A stretch of 64,000 bases of DNA, from positions 202,449,494 to 202,513,493 of the forward strand of contig NC_059471.1 of NCBI RefSeq assembly GCF_018139145.2. Direction: 5' to 3'. The notes under the pieces were generated by a model. That model made no database searches. It was given only the letters and a program-made list of their open reading frames with translations, and was not told the DNA's origin. Source of the stretch: Gymnogyps californianus. Its lineage: Eukaryota > Chordata > Aves > Accipitriformes > Cathartidae. Within the stretch, counting starts at the first letter, position 1. Each line of letters opens with the position of its first letter. Shown in pieces: positions 25,501 to 32,590 of this stretch. A program made the position numbers and the translations under genes.

Positions 25501-28500
25501 TGGGGAGTCAAGTGACTGATAAGCTCACTGGCCACATGATAACTAGATGAACACATCAGCTTCCAGTCTTAGCCACCTTAACTTTCTCTTTCTCTCTTCT
25601 CCTAGCTTCTCACAGCTTTCTCCAGCAAAACCTGAAATGAGGATAACATTCACCTTGCTGTATATCTTGGTGAATTCCCGATGAGTATCTTTACATTAAA
25701 GCCCTACATAACCTTATCTCGCCTACATCTCCCCTTTCATTTCTCCACAGGCCCTCAGGCCCACACTCATCTGCTTATGGCACCTCCCTTAGTCCTCTGC
25801 CCATTCATGGCTCACTAACGGCATCTCCTTTCCAACTGTTCTTCAAATCCATTTCTTTGTATTGTCCTTGTTTTGTTTTCATCCATTGTAGCCATAAATT
25901 CTTATACCTCAAGAGCTGGCAGTTCTCCTGGGAAGGGAGTTTCTTTTGCTGTATGTGAAAAGTAGAGTATAAACTTATACAATTGTTTTATGTAATTGTA
26001 ACATACTGATGATGTAATCAATATGCATACATCTGAGAGCTGTGGCACCTCAAGATCATTAAATATTAACTAAAAATTTTAGATGTCTCATTTCCTCATC
26101 TACTATTAACTTTTACTTAGCATTACGAAATGTTCAGCTGGAGTGAAGAAGGAGCCTCGGAATTGCTTCACAAAATGGTTTTACCTTCCTAACGTAGATC
26201 TATCCAAGTTTCTCCAGAAAGAAACTCTAGTGTGTTTAGCCTTTTAAAACTGTTCTGGGTAGATTTCTGTAAGTAGAGGACACTACTTTCTCATTTAAGT
26301 TCTCTAGGATCTTTATCCAGTTCCAAGTATTTGCTGATCAAAACATTACAGAATTTTTCTCCAGTAACAGTTTTCTGTACTACATTTCAATTTTCAAGTT
26401 CCATTGATAGCATTGCTCAAAATTTTTTAAAGAAAGGGCATTTTTTGAATGGCCGCCTTTGCCAATTCTCTGTGCTTCAGAAGGCTCTCAGCTTTTTGCT
26501 CAGATTTTCTGAAAGGTCAGTCAGCAGATCAAGCCTAGAAAAAAGCAGTGAAAATGTTAGATTAAGAGCCAAGTAAGTAAGCTTTCATGCTAATGATGCT
26601 AGCATGATAGCATCTTCAAAAGCACTACTATCAGAAGTGGGGTAGGGAAGTATGGGCAAAACAAAATGTCTGACTGGCCTCTTGACAGTGGAATAGAAAA
26701 ATTCTGTGCTGAATTAGGATTACTGACCTCAGGTACAAATGGAAGTCACTTGCTAAAGGGACCAGGAATTAAGCAGTACACAGAGCTTATTATGGGCTTT
26801 CAGTACAGAAGACAACTGTAGTCTTGAAGAACAAACTATTTTTATGAACGGAAGAAGCTACCTTCCTCTTTTCCTTTTTTTTTCTTTTTTTTTTTTCCCC
26901 AAAGTGGCCTTCTTTGGTCAGCTGGTGGAGCAGCAGTGACATACTGTGGCTGATTTATAAAATCACAGTTCCCTACTCAGGGGGATGTACTCCATGCCTG
27001 GGTATGTTTGGAGACATCATGAAACAGAACCCCTTTTAAATCAACCTTACTATAAAGTGGAAATGAAAGAGAGGACACTTTTTCAGTTGAAATAATGTAC
27101 ATTTGGGACAAAAGCGAGTGTGATGACCAGTAAAGTCTCTGAGATTTTTATCATCAAGTTATCATAATTTGTTAGCAGTTAGTATTTTGCTTATTTATGT
27201 ACTGAGCAAACTGTTTTTTCTTTTCTACCCCCCCTCCACCTCACCCCCCACCCCCAGGCTAGACTATATGAATTCTACCAGGAAAAATCCAGTGATAATG
27301 ACCAGTAACGAATCAGAAAACAGTAAAGGAATAAAAGAACCATTGTTTGATGTTGTGAAAGAAACTGCAGAACTGAAAGGTCCCCAAGATGGAAGTGATT
27401 GTTCCTTTCTGGCACTGTTTGAAGATGAGAGCCAACCAATCCATAATAATCCTTCCACAAAGCATTTTAATCCTGTTGTTAACCAAAGCTGTACTGCCAT
27501 TTTTTTCATTGAGCCTGATGATAGAAATCAAACGACCAACAGAAATTTTCTTTATGATACTAGAGAGGCTTATCCTGCAATCAATGCAAAAAAAAGTTCT
27601 GTAGACAGGCACCTTGAAGGCATTTTCACAGTTCCAGAGCAGGTGTTACTTAGAAGTAACAATGCCTCAAGTGCAAGCTACAAGAAAACCAGTGGACTTC
27701 ATAAAACCCACCTGCAGGACTGTCATGAGGGACAACACTACTTCATACCCTCCGAAAAGAAAGAAAAACCTGCAAACCTTGAAAAAATTGGTGCGTGTCA
27801 GTATGTTAAGGACATATGTTCTGGATTTTATTGTCCTTTTAAAGACATATGTTCTTATAATCAGAGATGTGTCTGCCCTGATCAGAAACATGTCATGAAT
27901 CTTCGGAATGCAGTAATTTAATTTTAAATCCAATTATTTAAATTATTTTTAAAACTTGACAGAAGTATCTGTTTTCAAATTGCATTTATGCTATTGCATT
28001 TTAAAATAAAAGTTTACTTTTTTGTTTTAGAGACATTTGCTTATCACCATGATCAGCAGATTAACTTAAAGGAGAATGTGCAGAACTGTTCAAGAAAAAA
28101 AAGGTGAGTGCCATAGAAATTATCAATCATCTATTAACTAGTGGTAACTGCAGAGACCTTGCTGAACTGGAGAAATCCTGCTAAGAGGACATGAAGGCAA
28201 AATTCTAAACAGTATTACTGAGGATCCAAGTTTTCCCAGTGAAAATAGTAGTGAATAATGTGAATAAACTTATGCGCAGGTAAGCCCTTTATACCAGTTC
28301 ATCTGCCTATAATAAGTACAGAGAAAGACTGCTTCCTGGGACAGTTTCGAGTCCCTGAAGTTAAGCTGTTGCTCTGACTTGCCCTCTAAAAGACCCTGTC
28401 TCCTTCTACTGACTAGACAGGAATTTAGTGTCTTCCCTGAGCTAAAGTTAGCATATGTGAGTGCCCCATGTTTTACGAAAGATGGTTTTATCAAAGACTC

Positions 28501-31500
28501 TGATCCATAAGACCTTCCATTTTACAAAGCAGCACTATCTTCTGTCATCTCTCATATTACATTTTGCATTTCAACAGAAGTGAAGTTTGTGAAAAACAGA
28601 TTCTTGGTGTTAAATCTCAGGTTCAGAAATAAATTCAATGATCTCAACAGTGGGAAGCATTTCATGATTACTAAAGACAAAAACTGAAGACAAAAAAGTC
28701 ACCAGTAATGACTTTAATTCAGAAAGAAAATAAAAATACAGGAGGGGAAATCACTTACCAGAGAACTCTGTGTTTGCATCCCTCAGTGATGATGAGTCTG
28801 TGAAAGAATTAGCCTGGAGACAGAACCAGCTCTTTGGATTTGAAGAGGTAACTTTTTAAAGAGATGTTTTTTGTCAAACCTACTGGTTGCACCATTAATT
28901 CGAAGTGGAGGAGGAATGTCCTCAACAGTTAGAAACTGAATTTAGCTTCACTGAATTAACTTCTGTGGAAGCTTCTTTTCTGTCATGGTTTATATAAGGA
29001 ATCCAGAAAGAACAGCTTCTAGTTAAGTGGTTCAGATAGATAGCCCTTTCAGGTCCATCATTTACATGGTTTGATTCACACCTAAGCTGATGCCTGAAAT
29101 ACATTGTGTAAGTTACCCATTAACCCTTAGGATAAGATTCTGCAGACAGTGCCCAGACGTTATATGCAGGACACTTCAGTATTATAAAGGAGCTTTCTGC
29201 CAGTATACATATAAAGAATCTTTTAGATATTTTGCCCGTAGAAGTCACCCAGGTACATACAGTATTGCTCAGGGGTTCTGTACCTCTTAAAATAATTTGC
29301 AGTACAGTGCAGTGACTCCTTTATGTAATACATAAACTGAATGTTCCTCACTTAACCTGAAGTGCTGATCCAGCTGAACCCTCACTATTAACACCTAATT
29401 ATTTTTAAAAGTTCACAACAGCACAAGAGAAAGAGTCTAAGTTTGGAGTGAGTTCAAATCTTCACGAGATGGAGAAGGGTTAGTACCATTTATACATTAT
29501 TAATTTAAAAATCAGATTTTTCTCTACATGTGAAACTGAAAGTTACTTTTAAAGCCAAGGAGAAGTGTCTTGATCTTTTTAGGATGTTACATTTGATGAG
29601 GGCTTGTATTTTTGATTCACGCAGTGCTGTATAAAGAAGACTAGCATTACCAGGTAACTATCTCTACTTGCTTTTACTTGAAGAGATAAATTCAGGTTAA
29701 CTTCTCTCTGGTGAGTATTACACACATATTTTTCATTGTCCCATTTCCTCCAAAGTTGTCTTCTAAACTGAAAAGCCAGCTCTGAAAGTAGGGGCAACTG
29801 CTAAAAAAAAAAAAAATCCACAAGAGAGGTCAAGAGTATTAATCTGAACACCACAACTCAAGTTTACTAACATCACCATATAGTAAAAGTGCCAAGTAAA
29901 TGCCAGTAATTGTCTGTCTTTCTATTCTTGCAGACCTCTGCTGATTGGAAAAAATCTTGGACATGTTTTCTGTATTAATTAATATCTTCATTAGATGTTT
30001 GACATGTGCCATTTTACTGGCCCAGCCTTTACTAATCTTTATTCTCTTCCACTAGACTATACGCTGTCATTCCACATGTGGACAGAGTGAGGGGAGTCAG
30101 CAGGGAGATCCCACGTCCTTTTTGCTCCCTCAGTAGCTGTAGGGGTCAGCTGTGCTGACTGCAGTTCAGAGCAGAAGATCTCCCAAGGGCCTCCAAGAGA
30201 AAAACATGTAACTTGTATGACAGCCAATGTGTGCCGGGAGTTTGCTGCGTTCTCTCCCTGCCCTTGCTCTGCTGAGTCCTTCCTCCTTTTGGGTAGCACA
30301 GTTCTGCTGCTGGTGCAGGCTGCTGATTAACAGCATAGCTGAAGCTTTGGGCACTCCTCTCACACTTTCTGTTAAGATGTGTTGACCTGAGAGGAGAAGA
30401 ACTGGCTATTGCCAAGAACTAGACTGACCTCGCTAACACTTTATTCTTTAAACAGTATCTTAAAGCTGCATCAGAAGTAGTAATGTTTAATTCTACATGC
30501 TGTACTTGAGAGTTGAACGTTTCGGGAATTTTTGGTGAGTAACCTTTCTTTCCTTTCCATCTCGTTTTTCAGATGTGGAGTCATCACTCAGCAGCCAGTC
30601 TCCCAGCTACTCTCCAAGGCAGACAGAGAGCTGTTTCAGCTCTAGTCCTGACACGGTGAGTACTGCCCCTTTATGGGTTTGCAGGGGTTCATTTGAATGA
30701 TATCTGTATGCCTGAGTGCATCTAAGGGTAGACGTAGCTGGAATCTTATTTATGGTTTTGTTTTGTACAAGGCAACTTCATGTGTGAGGAAGATAAGAAA
30801 TGATTAGCTGTAAATTTTCCTAAGTAGTTTAACAGACATGTGGTCTGGTCTCTTGATAATACCAGGCCTTGTGGAATTACAGTAACGTGACTGTGGGAAG
30901 ATGCTAAGCAAGCTTCTGTGCTCTTCGTTGATGTATAGCTGCCTTACATTACATGCCTTTAAGGCAGGAGAATTTCACACAGTGTGTGTTTTCAGCCATT
31001 CTTGAAGACAAAAATGCCACAATGTAAGAATATAATGTCTGTGTGAGAGTGAAGGTCTGCCTTACCCACCTTCTCTTCCACAAAGGCTAGGAGTGCACCC
31101 TTGGAGAAAGAATGAAAAAAACCCCAAACAACCAAAACCAGACAGTTCTGGCCTTTCTGTTTATTTCATTAACTTAGTTATTAGTTAGTCACTAACTTAG
31201 TCCTTAGTTATTGAACTATTTAAACAGTTGCATTGAGACAATTCTGTTCAAACAGTCTGAAGAGGAAGACACAGCCAAAAAGAAGGAATATCTGAATGAA
31301 CAGTCCTTGAAGATCGATGATGCCAACCTAGTCTCAGCCTCGGCAAGCACAGAGCCCCCCAGGACCTCTCACACCAGAACCATGCCTCTCCAGCCCAGCA
31401 GTATTTTGACTAGAGAAGAAGCAAACCATCTTCAGGAGAACGACTCTATTTTGTGTGCCACAGAGGAGGAAAATAAAAACCACACCGCCCCATCTGAGGG

Positions 31501-31879
31501 CAGCTCGTTACACCAAGCCCTTAAAAGAGAGCACGTCACTTGCAGTACCAGGTGTGAAGTTTGGTCGCAGACTGAGAGCTCCGTTACCGAAGTAGAGAAA
31601 GTGGATGTTGCCACGCAGTGTGGCACCATGCAGGTGTGCAGCTGTGGGAGCTCCCTCCCCTCTGCCCCCAGCCCGGGGGGGGTCCCTCCTCCCAGCACCG
31701 CAGGCACCGCTGGAGGGCATAAAATGCCAGCACATGAGGCGCTGCAGCCCGCGGGTGCTGGCGGCGCAGCAGGAATAGCGGCGTTTTCTTCTGAAGCCGA
31801 GTATCTGAGTTTGGCTGGCAGAAGGACTCTAGAGGTGCTGAACTACATTGATATAATGAAGGAGAGAGATAAGCAGTGA
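13552..31879 (+). CDS. REDIC1: REDIC1 (C12orf40 orthologue), complete 13-exon coding model
   Basis: REDIC1 is a germline nuclear protein reported in mammals to bind branched DNA and stabilise intermediates that become class I meiotic crossovers. Thirteen exons join with consistent phases: 13552-13574, 15703-15742, 17823-17958, 18845-18977, 19472-19538, 21328-21528, 24571-24677, 27258-27790, 28031-28103, 28787-28847, 29412-29478, 30573-30655 and 31256-31879. The total is 2148 nt, 715 residues, slightly longer than the human protein of about 650. Conserved blocks are the N-terminus MNWVGGSR, the basic helical ERRKQKEFFEKKKLKSK, SLDLLNLYVVNQIS, RKPVHIDITEDVKIPVRRHN, IFTVPE, SYSPRQTESCFSSS, the QTESS and VDVATQC motifs, and the C-terminal LNYIDIMKERDKQ. 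Known enzymatic domains are absent, as in the family. Exons 5, 9 and 11 rest more on phase and open frame than on similarity. The gene runs tail to tail with SLC2A13. Confidence 0.9.
13622..14155 (+). repeat. 48-bp GC-rich minisatellite, about 11 copies
   Basis: Tandem units of 48 bp follow the pattern CCCTCACAGAGCGGGCACAG then CCATGGTGTGTGTGACAGCC. The core units, from about 13673 to 13970, are nearly identical (for example TGTGCCCT at 13673 and 13721). Units at both ends are diverged, as expected when an array is homogenised from its middle. Because 48 is a multiple of three, all copies stay in one frame and produce long spurious open frames on both strands. Confidence 0.95.
15545..15604 (+). 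repeat. ATAAC/TAACA pentanucleotide microsatellite
   Basis: Twelve perfect or near-perfect 5-bp units lie in REDIC1 intron 1, about 100 bp before the exon 2 acceptor. Confidence 0.97.
15703..15742 (+). CDS. REDIC1: REDIC1 exon 2
   Basis: A 40-bp exon between acceptor CTTTCAG and donor AAAAG/GTAAAC. It completes the split Arg codon and encodes SRIILKQERRKQK, a direct match to the mammalian N-terminus. It ends in phase 0. Confidence 0.92.
15743..17822 (+). other. REDIC1: REDIC1 intron 2
   Basis: About 2.1 kb of AT-rich intron. It holds a short ATGA run near 15959-15976 and an AT-rich palindrome/inverted repeat at 16665-16756. I see no other classifiable element. The acceptor is CAAATTAG. Confidence 0.85.
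16665..16756. repeat. AT-rich palindrome with a distant matching arm
   Basis: A perfect 28-bp palindrome centred on AGTACT occupies 16665-16692. Its right half (16680-16693, CTAAATTACTAAAT) is also inverted at 16743-16756, so alternative hairpins with a 0-bp or a 49-bp loop are possible. No transposon termini or coding sequence are associated with it. Confidence 0.9.
17823..17958 (+). CDS. REDIC1: REDIC1 exon 3
   Basis: 136 bp, phase 0 to phase 1, between acceptor AATTAG and donor CACGG/GTGAGT. It encodes EFFEKKKLKSKMKLLG, then SLDLLNLYVVNQIS, the best-conserved part of the protein, with a lysine-rich likely helical segment. Confidence 0.94.
17959..18844 (+). other. REDIC1: REDIC1 intron 3
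   Basis: A short intron containing a 125-bp CR1 3' tail at 18416-18540. The remainder is unique sequence. The acceptor is TTTCATTGCAG. Confidence 0.85.
18416..18540 (+). mobile_element. CR1 LINE 3'-end fragment
   Basis: Severely 5'-truncated CR1 containing only the 3' untranslated end: GGACATGGTTTAGTGGTGGA, GGTTGGACTCGATGATCTTA, TCTTTTCCAACCTAAACGAT, then the ATTCTATGATTCT tail. It is close in sequence to the end of the 56.3-57.4 kb copy, so both belong to one avian CR1 group. Confidence 0.93.
18845..18977 (+). CDS. REDIC1: REDIC1 exon 4
   Basis: 133 bp, phase 1 to phase 2, between acceptor CATTGCAG and donor AACAG/GTACTT. It encodes MRKPVHIDITEDVKIPVRRH followed by NIELPTSPLH and SNLDDIQN, which align with the mammalian RKPTHVNM...LRKHNLELTMSP block. 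This exon is easily missed because its open frame is short. Confidence 0.9.
18978..19471 (+). other. REDIC1: REDIC1 intron 4
   Basis: About 0.5 kb of AT-rich intron with no recognisable element. The acceptor TTTTATAAG has only a modest pyrimidine tract. Confidence 0.7.
19472..19538 (+). CDS. REDIC1: REDIC1 exon 5 (predicted)
   Basis: 67 bp, phase 2 to phase 0, with a strong donor (AAT/GTAAGT). It encodes a charged helical peptide, LQKQVLDRRRQHLLEKVKYQ then HN. I could not match it confidently to the mammalian protein. It is accepted because its entry and exit phases fit exactly between exons 4 and 6 and the other two frames are closed. Confidence 0.7.
19539..21327 (+). other. REDIC1: REDIC1 intron 5
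   Basis: About 1.8 kb of AT-rich intron with a short AAAC run near 20051-20067. No classifiable mobile element is seen. The acceptor is TTGTCTAG. Confidence 0.75.
21328..21528 (+). CDS. REDIC1: REDIC1 exon 6
   Basis: 201 bp, phase 0 to phase 0, donor CCAG/GTTTGA. It encodes 67 residues including ACSTCPLSSSVFWSSN and NLMGNTWEQTYEEKLQNQ, which resemble the mammalian CSFTPSSFSV...KLAYEKKQND stretch. There is no internal Met near the start, so simple ORF calling misses it. Confidence 0.85.
21529..24570 (+). other. REDIC1: REDIC1 intron 6
   Basis: A 3-kb intron, two thirds of which is a decayed sense-strand CR1 (about 22200-24292). The rest is AT-rich unique sequence. The acceptor is TTTTCTCAG. 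Confidence 0.85.
22200..24292 (+). mobile_element. Older CR1 LINE, partial pol and 3' end
   Basis: About 2.1 kb of CR1 in the same orientation as REDIC1. Recognisable consensus phrases occur in order: GAGCTCAAATGCAAAAAGAA; GACAAAGGATGTGGAAAAG; CATGGGACTGGACAGGGTGC; ACCTTGACTTTAGGAAGGCT (reverse-transcriptase DFRKAFDKV); TACATGAGTCAGCAGTGTGC; and the 3' end GAGCAGGTTGGACTAGATAC then CCTTCCAGACAACAG. Many frameshifts and stops make it a dead copy. A stretch around 23960-24130 departs from the consensus order and may be a deletion with filler. It is more diverged than the 56-kb copy, hence older. Confidence 0.9.
24571..24677 (+). CDS. REDIC1: REDIC1 exon 7
   Basis: 107 bp, phase 0 to phase 2, acceptor TTTCTCAG, donor CATAG/GTAGGC. 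It encodes PGNSSDQGPWITKPSSQCIF followed by RKSDTVPQELFKPLH, comparable to the mammalian segment before the SLGNRNLL region. Confidence 0.82.
24678..27257 (+). other. REDIC1: REDIC1 intron 7
   Basis: About 2.6 kb of intron with T-runs near 25148-25164 and 26875-26896. It ends in an unusually long pyrimidine tract, mostly C (27228-27255), directly before the exon 8 acceptor CCCCCAG. No gene or classified repeat is seen. Confidence 0.8.
27258..27790 (+). CDS. REDIC1: REDIC1 exon 8 (large central exon)
   Basis: 533 bp, phase 2 to phase 1, acceptor CACCCCCAG, donor ATTG/GTGCGT. It encodes the central low-complexity part of the protein: DYMNSTRKNPVIM, the conserved HLEGIFTVPE, and IPSEKKEKPANLEKI. 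The donor is weak (C at +4), but it is supported because it is the only one that keeps phase with exon 9 and because the mammalian similarity ends there. Without splicing the frame stays open for 43 more codons to a TAA at 27919, giving a cysteine-rich tail. Confidence 0.88.
27791..28030 (+). other. REDIC1: REDIC1 intron 8, with in-frame read-through and a poly(A) signal
   Basis: This intron is only 240 bp. Its first 128 bp continue the exon 8 frame and end in TAA (27919-27921). An AATAAA hexamer lies at 28005-28010, 20 bp before the exon 9 acceptor and followed by T-rich sequence. The intron could therefore be retained, or could terminate a short isoform. Confidence 0.6.
28031..28103 (+). 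CDS. REDIC1: REDIC1 exon 9 (predicted)
   Basis: 73 bp, phase 1 to phase 2, strong acceptor TTTGTTTTAG and strong donor AAAAG/GTGAGT. It encodes TFAYHHDQQINLKENVQNCS then RKK. The other frames are closed, and both phases fit the neighbouring exons. Similarity to the mammalian protein here is weak. Confidence 0.78.
28104..28786 (+). other. REDIC1: REDIC1 intron 9
   Basis: About 0.7 kb of AT-rich intron without recognisable elements. The acceptor is ATCCCTCAG. Confidence 0.75.
28787..28847 (+). CDS. REDIC1: REDIC1 exon 10
   Basis: 61 bp, phase 2 to phase 0, donor AAGAG/GTAACT. It encodes DDESVKELAWRQNQLFGFEE, matching the mammalian SEELHSKQSWDFGLDEI stretch. Confidence 0.85.
28848..29411 (+). 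other. REDIC1: REDIC1 intron 10
   Basis: About 0.56 kb of AT-rich intron with no recognisable element. The acceptor (ATTTTTAAAAG) is weak. Confidence 0.6.
29412..29478 (+). CDS. REDIC1: REDIC1 exon 11 (predicted, least certain)
   Basis: 67 bp, phase 0 to phase 1, donor GAAGG/GTTAGT. It encodes FTTAQEKESKFGVSSNLHEM then EK. It is proposed because exon 10 ends in phase 0 while exon 12 needs phase 1, and mammalian REDIC1 has about 20 extra residues at this point. The splice sites are mediocre and sequence similarity is weak. Confidence 0.6.
29479..30572 (+). other. REDIC1: REDIC1 intron 11
   Basis: About 1.1 kb. The segment 30050-30420 is somewhat richer in GC than the flanks and looks like unidentified repeat or unique intron. 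No gene is supported. The acceptor is CTCGTTTTTCAG. Confidence 0.7.
30573..30655 (+). CDS. REDIC1: REDIC1 exon 12
   Basis: 83 bp, phase 1 to phase 0, acceptor TTTTTCAG, donor GACACG/GTGAGT. It encodes SQSPSYSPRQTESCFSSSPD, closely matching the mammalian SSRSTSYSPRPTDSCFSSSSD. This serine-rich motif is one of the firmest anchors of the model. Confidence 0.93.
30656..31255 (+). other. REDIC1: REDIC1 intron 12
   Basis: 0.6 kb of intron with no recognised element. Two possible acceptors precede exon 13 (TTTAAACAG ending near 31227 and TTCAAACAG at 31255). The second keeps phase and joins directly to the conserved acidic SEEEDTAKKK. Confidence 0.75.
31256..31879 (+). CDS. REDIC1: REDIC1 exon 13 (last coding exon and stop)
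   Basis: 624 bp from acceptor TTCAAACAG to the TGA at 31877-31879, 207 residues. It starts with the acidic SEEEDTAKKKEYLNEQ and later carries CEVWSQTESSVTEVEKVDVA then TQC, the conserved mammalian-like motif pair. A Gly/Ala/Pro-rich low-complexity segment (about 31648-31785) follows, then a well-conserved C-terminus RTLEVLNYIDIMKERDKQ. The low-complexity segment is markedly GC-rich and probably bird-specific. Confidence 0.92.
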   Translation, partial: SEEEDTAKKKEYLNEQSLKIDDANLVSASASTEPPRTSHTRTMPLQPSSILTREEANHLQENDSILCATEEENKNHTAPSEGSSLHQALKREHVTCSTRCEVWSQTESSVTEVEKVDVATQCGTMQVCSCGSSLPSAPSPGGVPPPSTAGTAGGHKMPAHEALQPAGAGGAAGIAAFSSEAEYLSLAGRRTLEVLNYIDIMKERDKQ

Positions 31880-32590
31880 CCAACTAGAATGGCACGTAAG
31901 GAATACAGAAGTTTTGTCCTGTTCTCAGTGTGGTTCATTTAATTGGCATATTTTGATTTTTCTAGCCTGGTTAGACAAAATATTTTTCTGCTGTTTGCTT
32001 TAAATTATTATTAACTATGGAACTCTATCTACCTACTGCTATCTCTAACTATGGATTTCTATAGATCTCCAACTGTTAACACAGAATTTTACAATAGCTT
32101 AGTAAATATAAACCTTAGGAATTAGATTGGCTTTCCCACCATATATCCATAGGATTCTGTAGTTTGGGAATGACTTTGCTTCTCTTGAAGGTAGTGGAAA
32201 GATTCTGTTTCACTTCAAAACATATTTGATGTGGCTCTCAGTTCAGAACTATTGTCTGATTCTTTTCCATTTTAACAGGCAAACTAGCCTTTGCCATATG
32301 TTTGTACTAAATACAAAAATGGGAAACAACAGAAAATGCACATCTGCACACATAGAATAAAATGTAATTTAAAAAGAATTCATTTTACAAAAAGAACCCC
32401 AACCAAATGCTTAATCTTCCTTCCATAGCAGATCTATTGATTCATTCTGACTGTTAATACTGACAAATCTTTTATGTGTTTCTGTATTTTGCCTGCAGAT
32501 TGAAAATCTGAAATGCTTTCCTCTTCATTTCAGTATTTGTGTGAAGCTACAAATCACAACAAATAAACGTTTCTGATAATATTGTTTCTA
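31880..32590 (+). other. REDIC1: REDIC1 3' untranslated region (probable)
   Basis: AT-rich sequence runs from the stop codon to just past the best polyadenylation signal. An earlier AATAAA occurs at about 32357-32362 and could give a shorter transcript. Confidence 0.65.
32562..32567 (+). terminator. REDIC1: Polyadenylation signal AATAAA of REDIC1
   Basis: A canonical hexamer about 680 bp after the stop codon is followed within 30 bp by TG/T-rich sequence (ATATTGTTTCTAGG), as expected for a cleavage site. Confidence 0.65.

Noticed and set aside
27169..27257. Signal-peptide-like start (MLAVSILLIYVLSKLFFLFY) in front of REDIC1 exon 8
   Set aside because: It is a translation of intron 7 and its pyrimidine tract. 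The CCCCCAG acceptor at 27257 and the exon phase show where coding sequence starts.
31211..31255. Upstream extension of the last REDIC1 exon
   Set aside because: The nearer acceptor at 31255 keeps phase and joins to the conserved acidic motif. The extension has no counterpart in the family.
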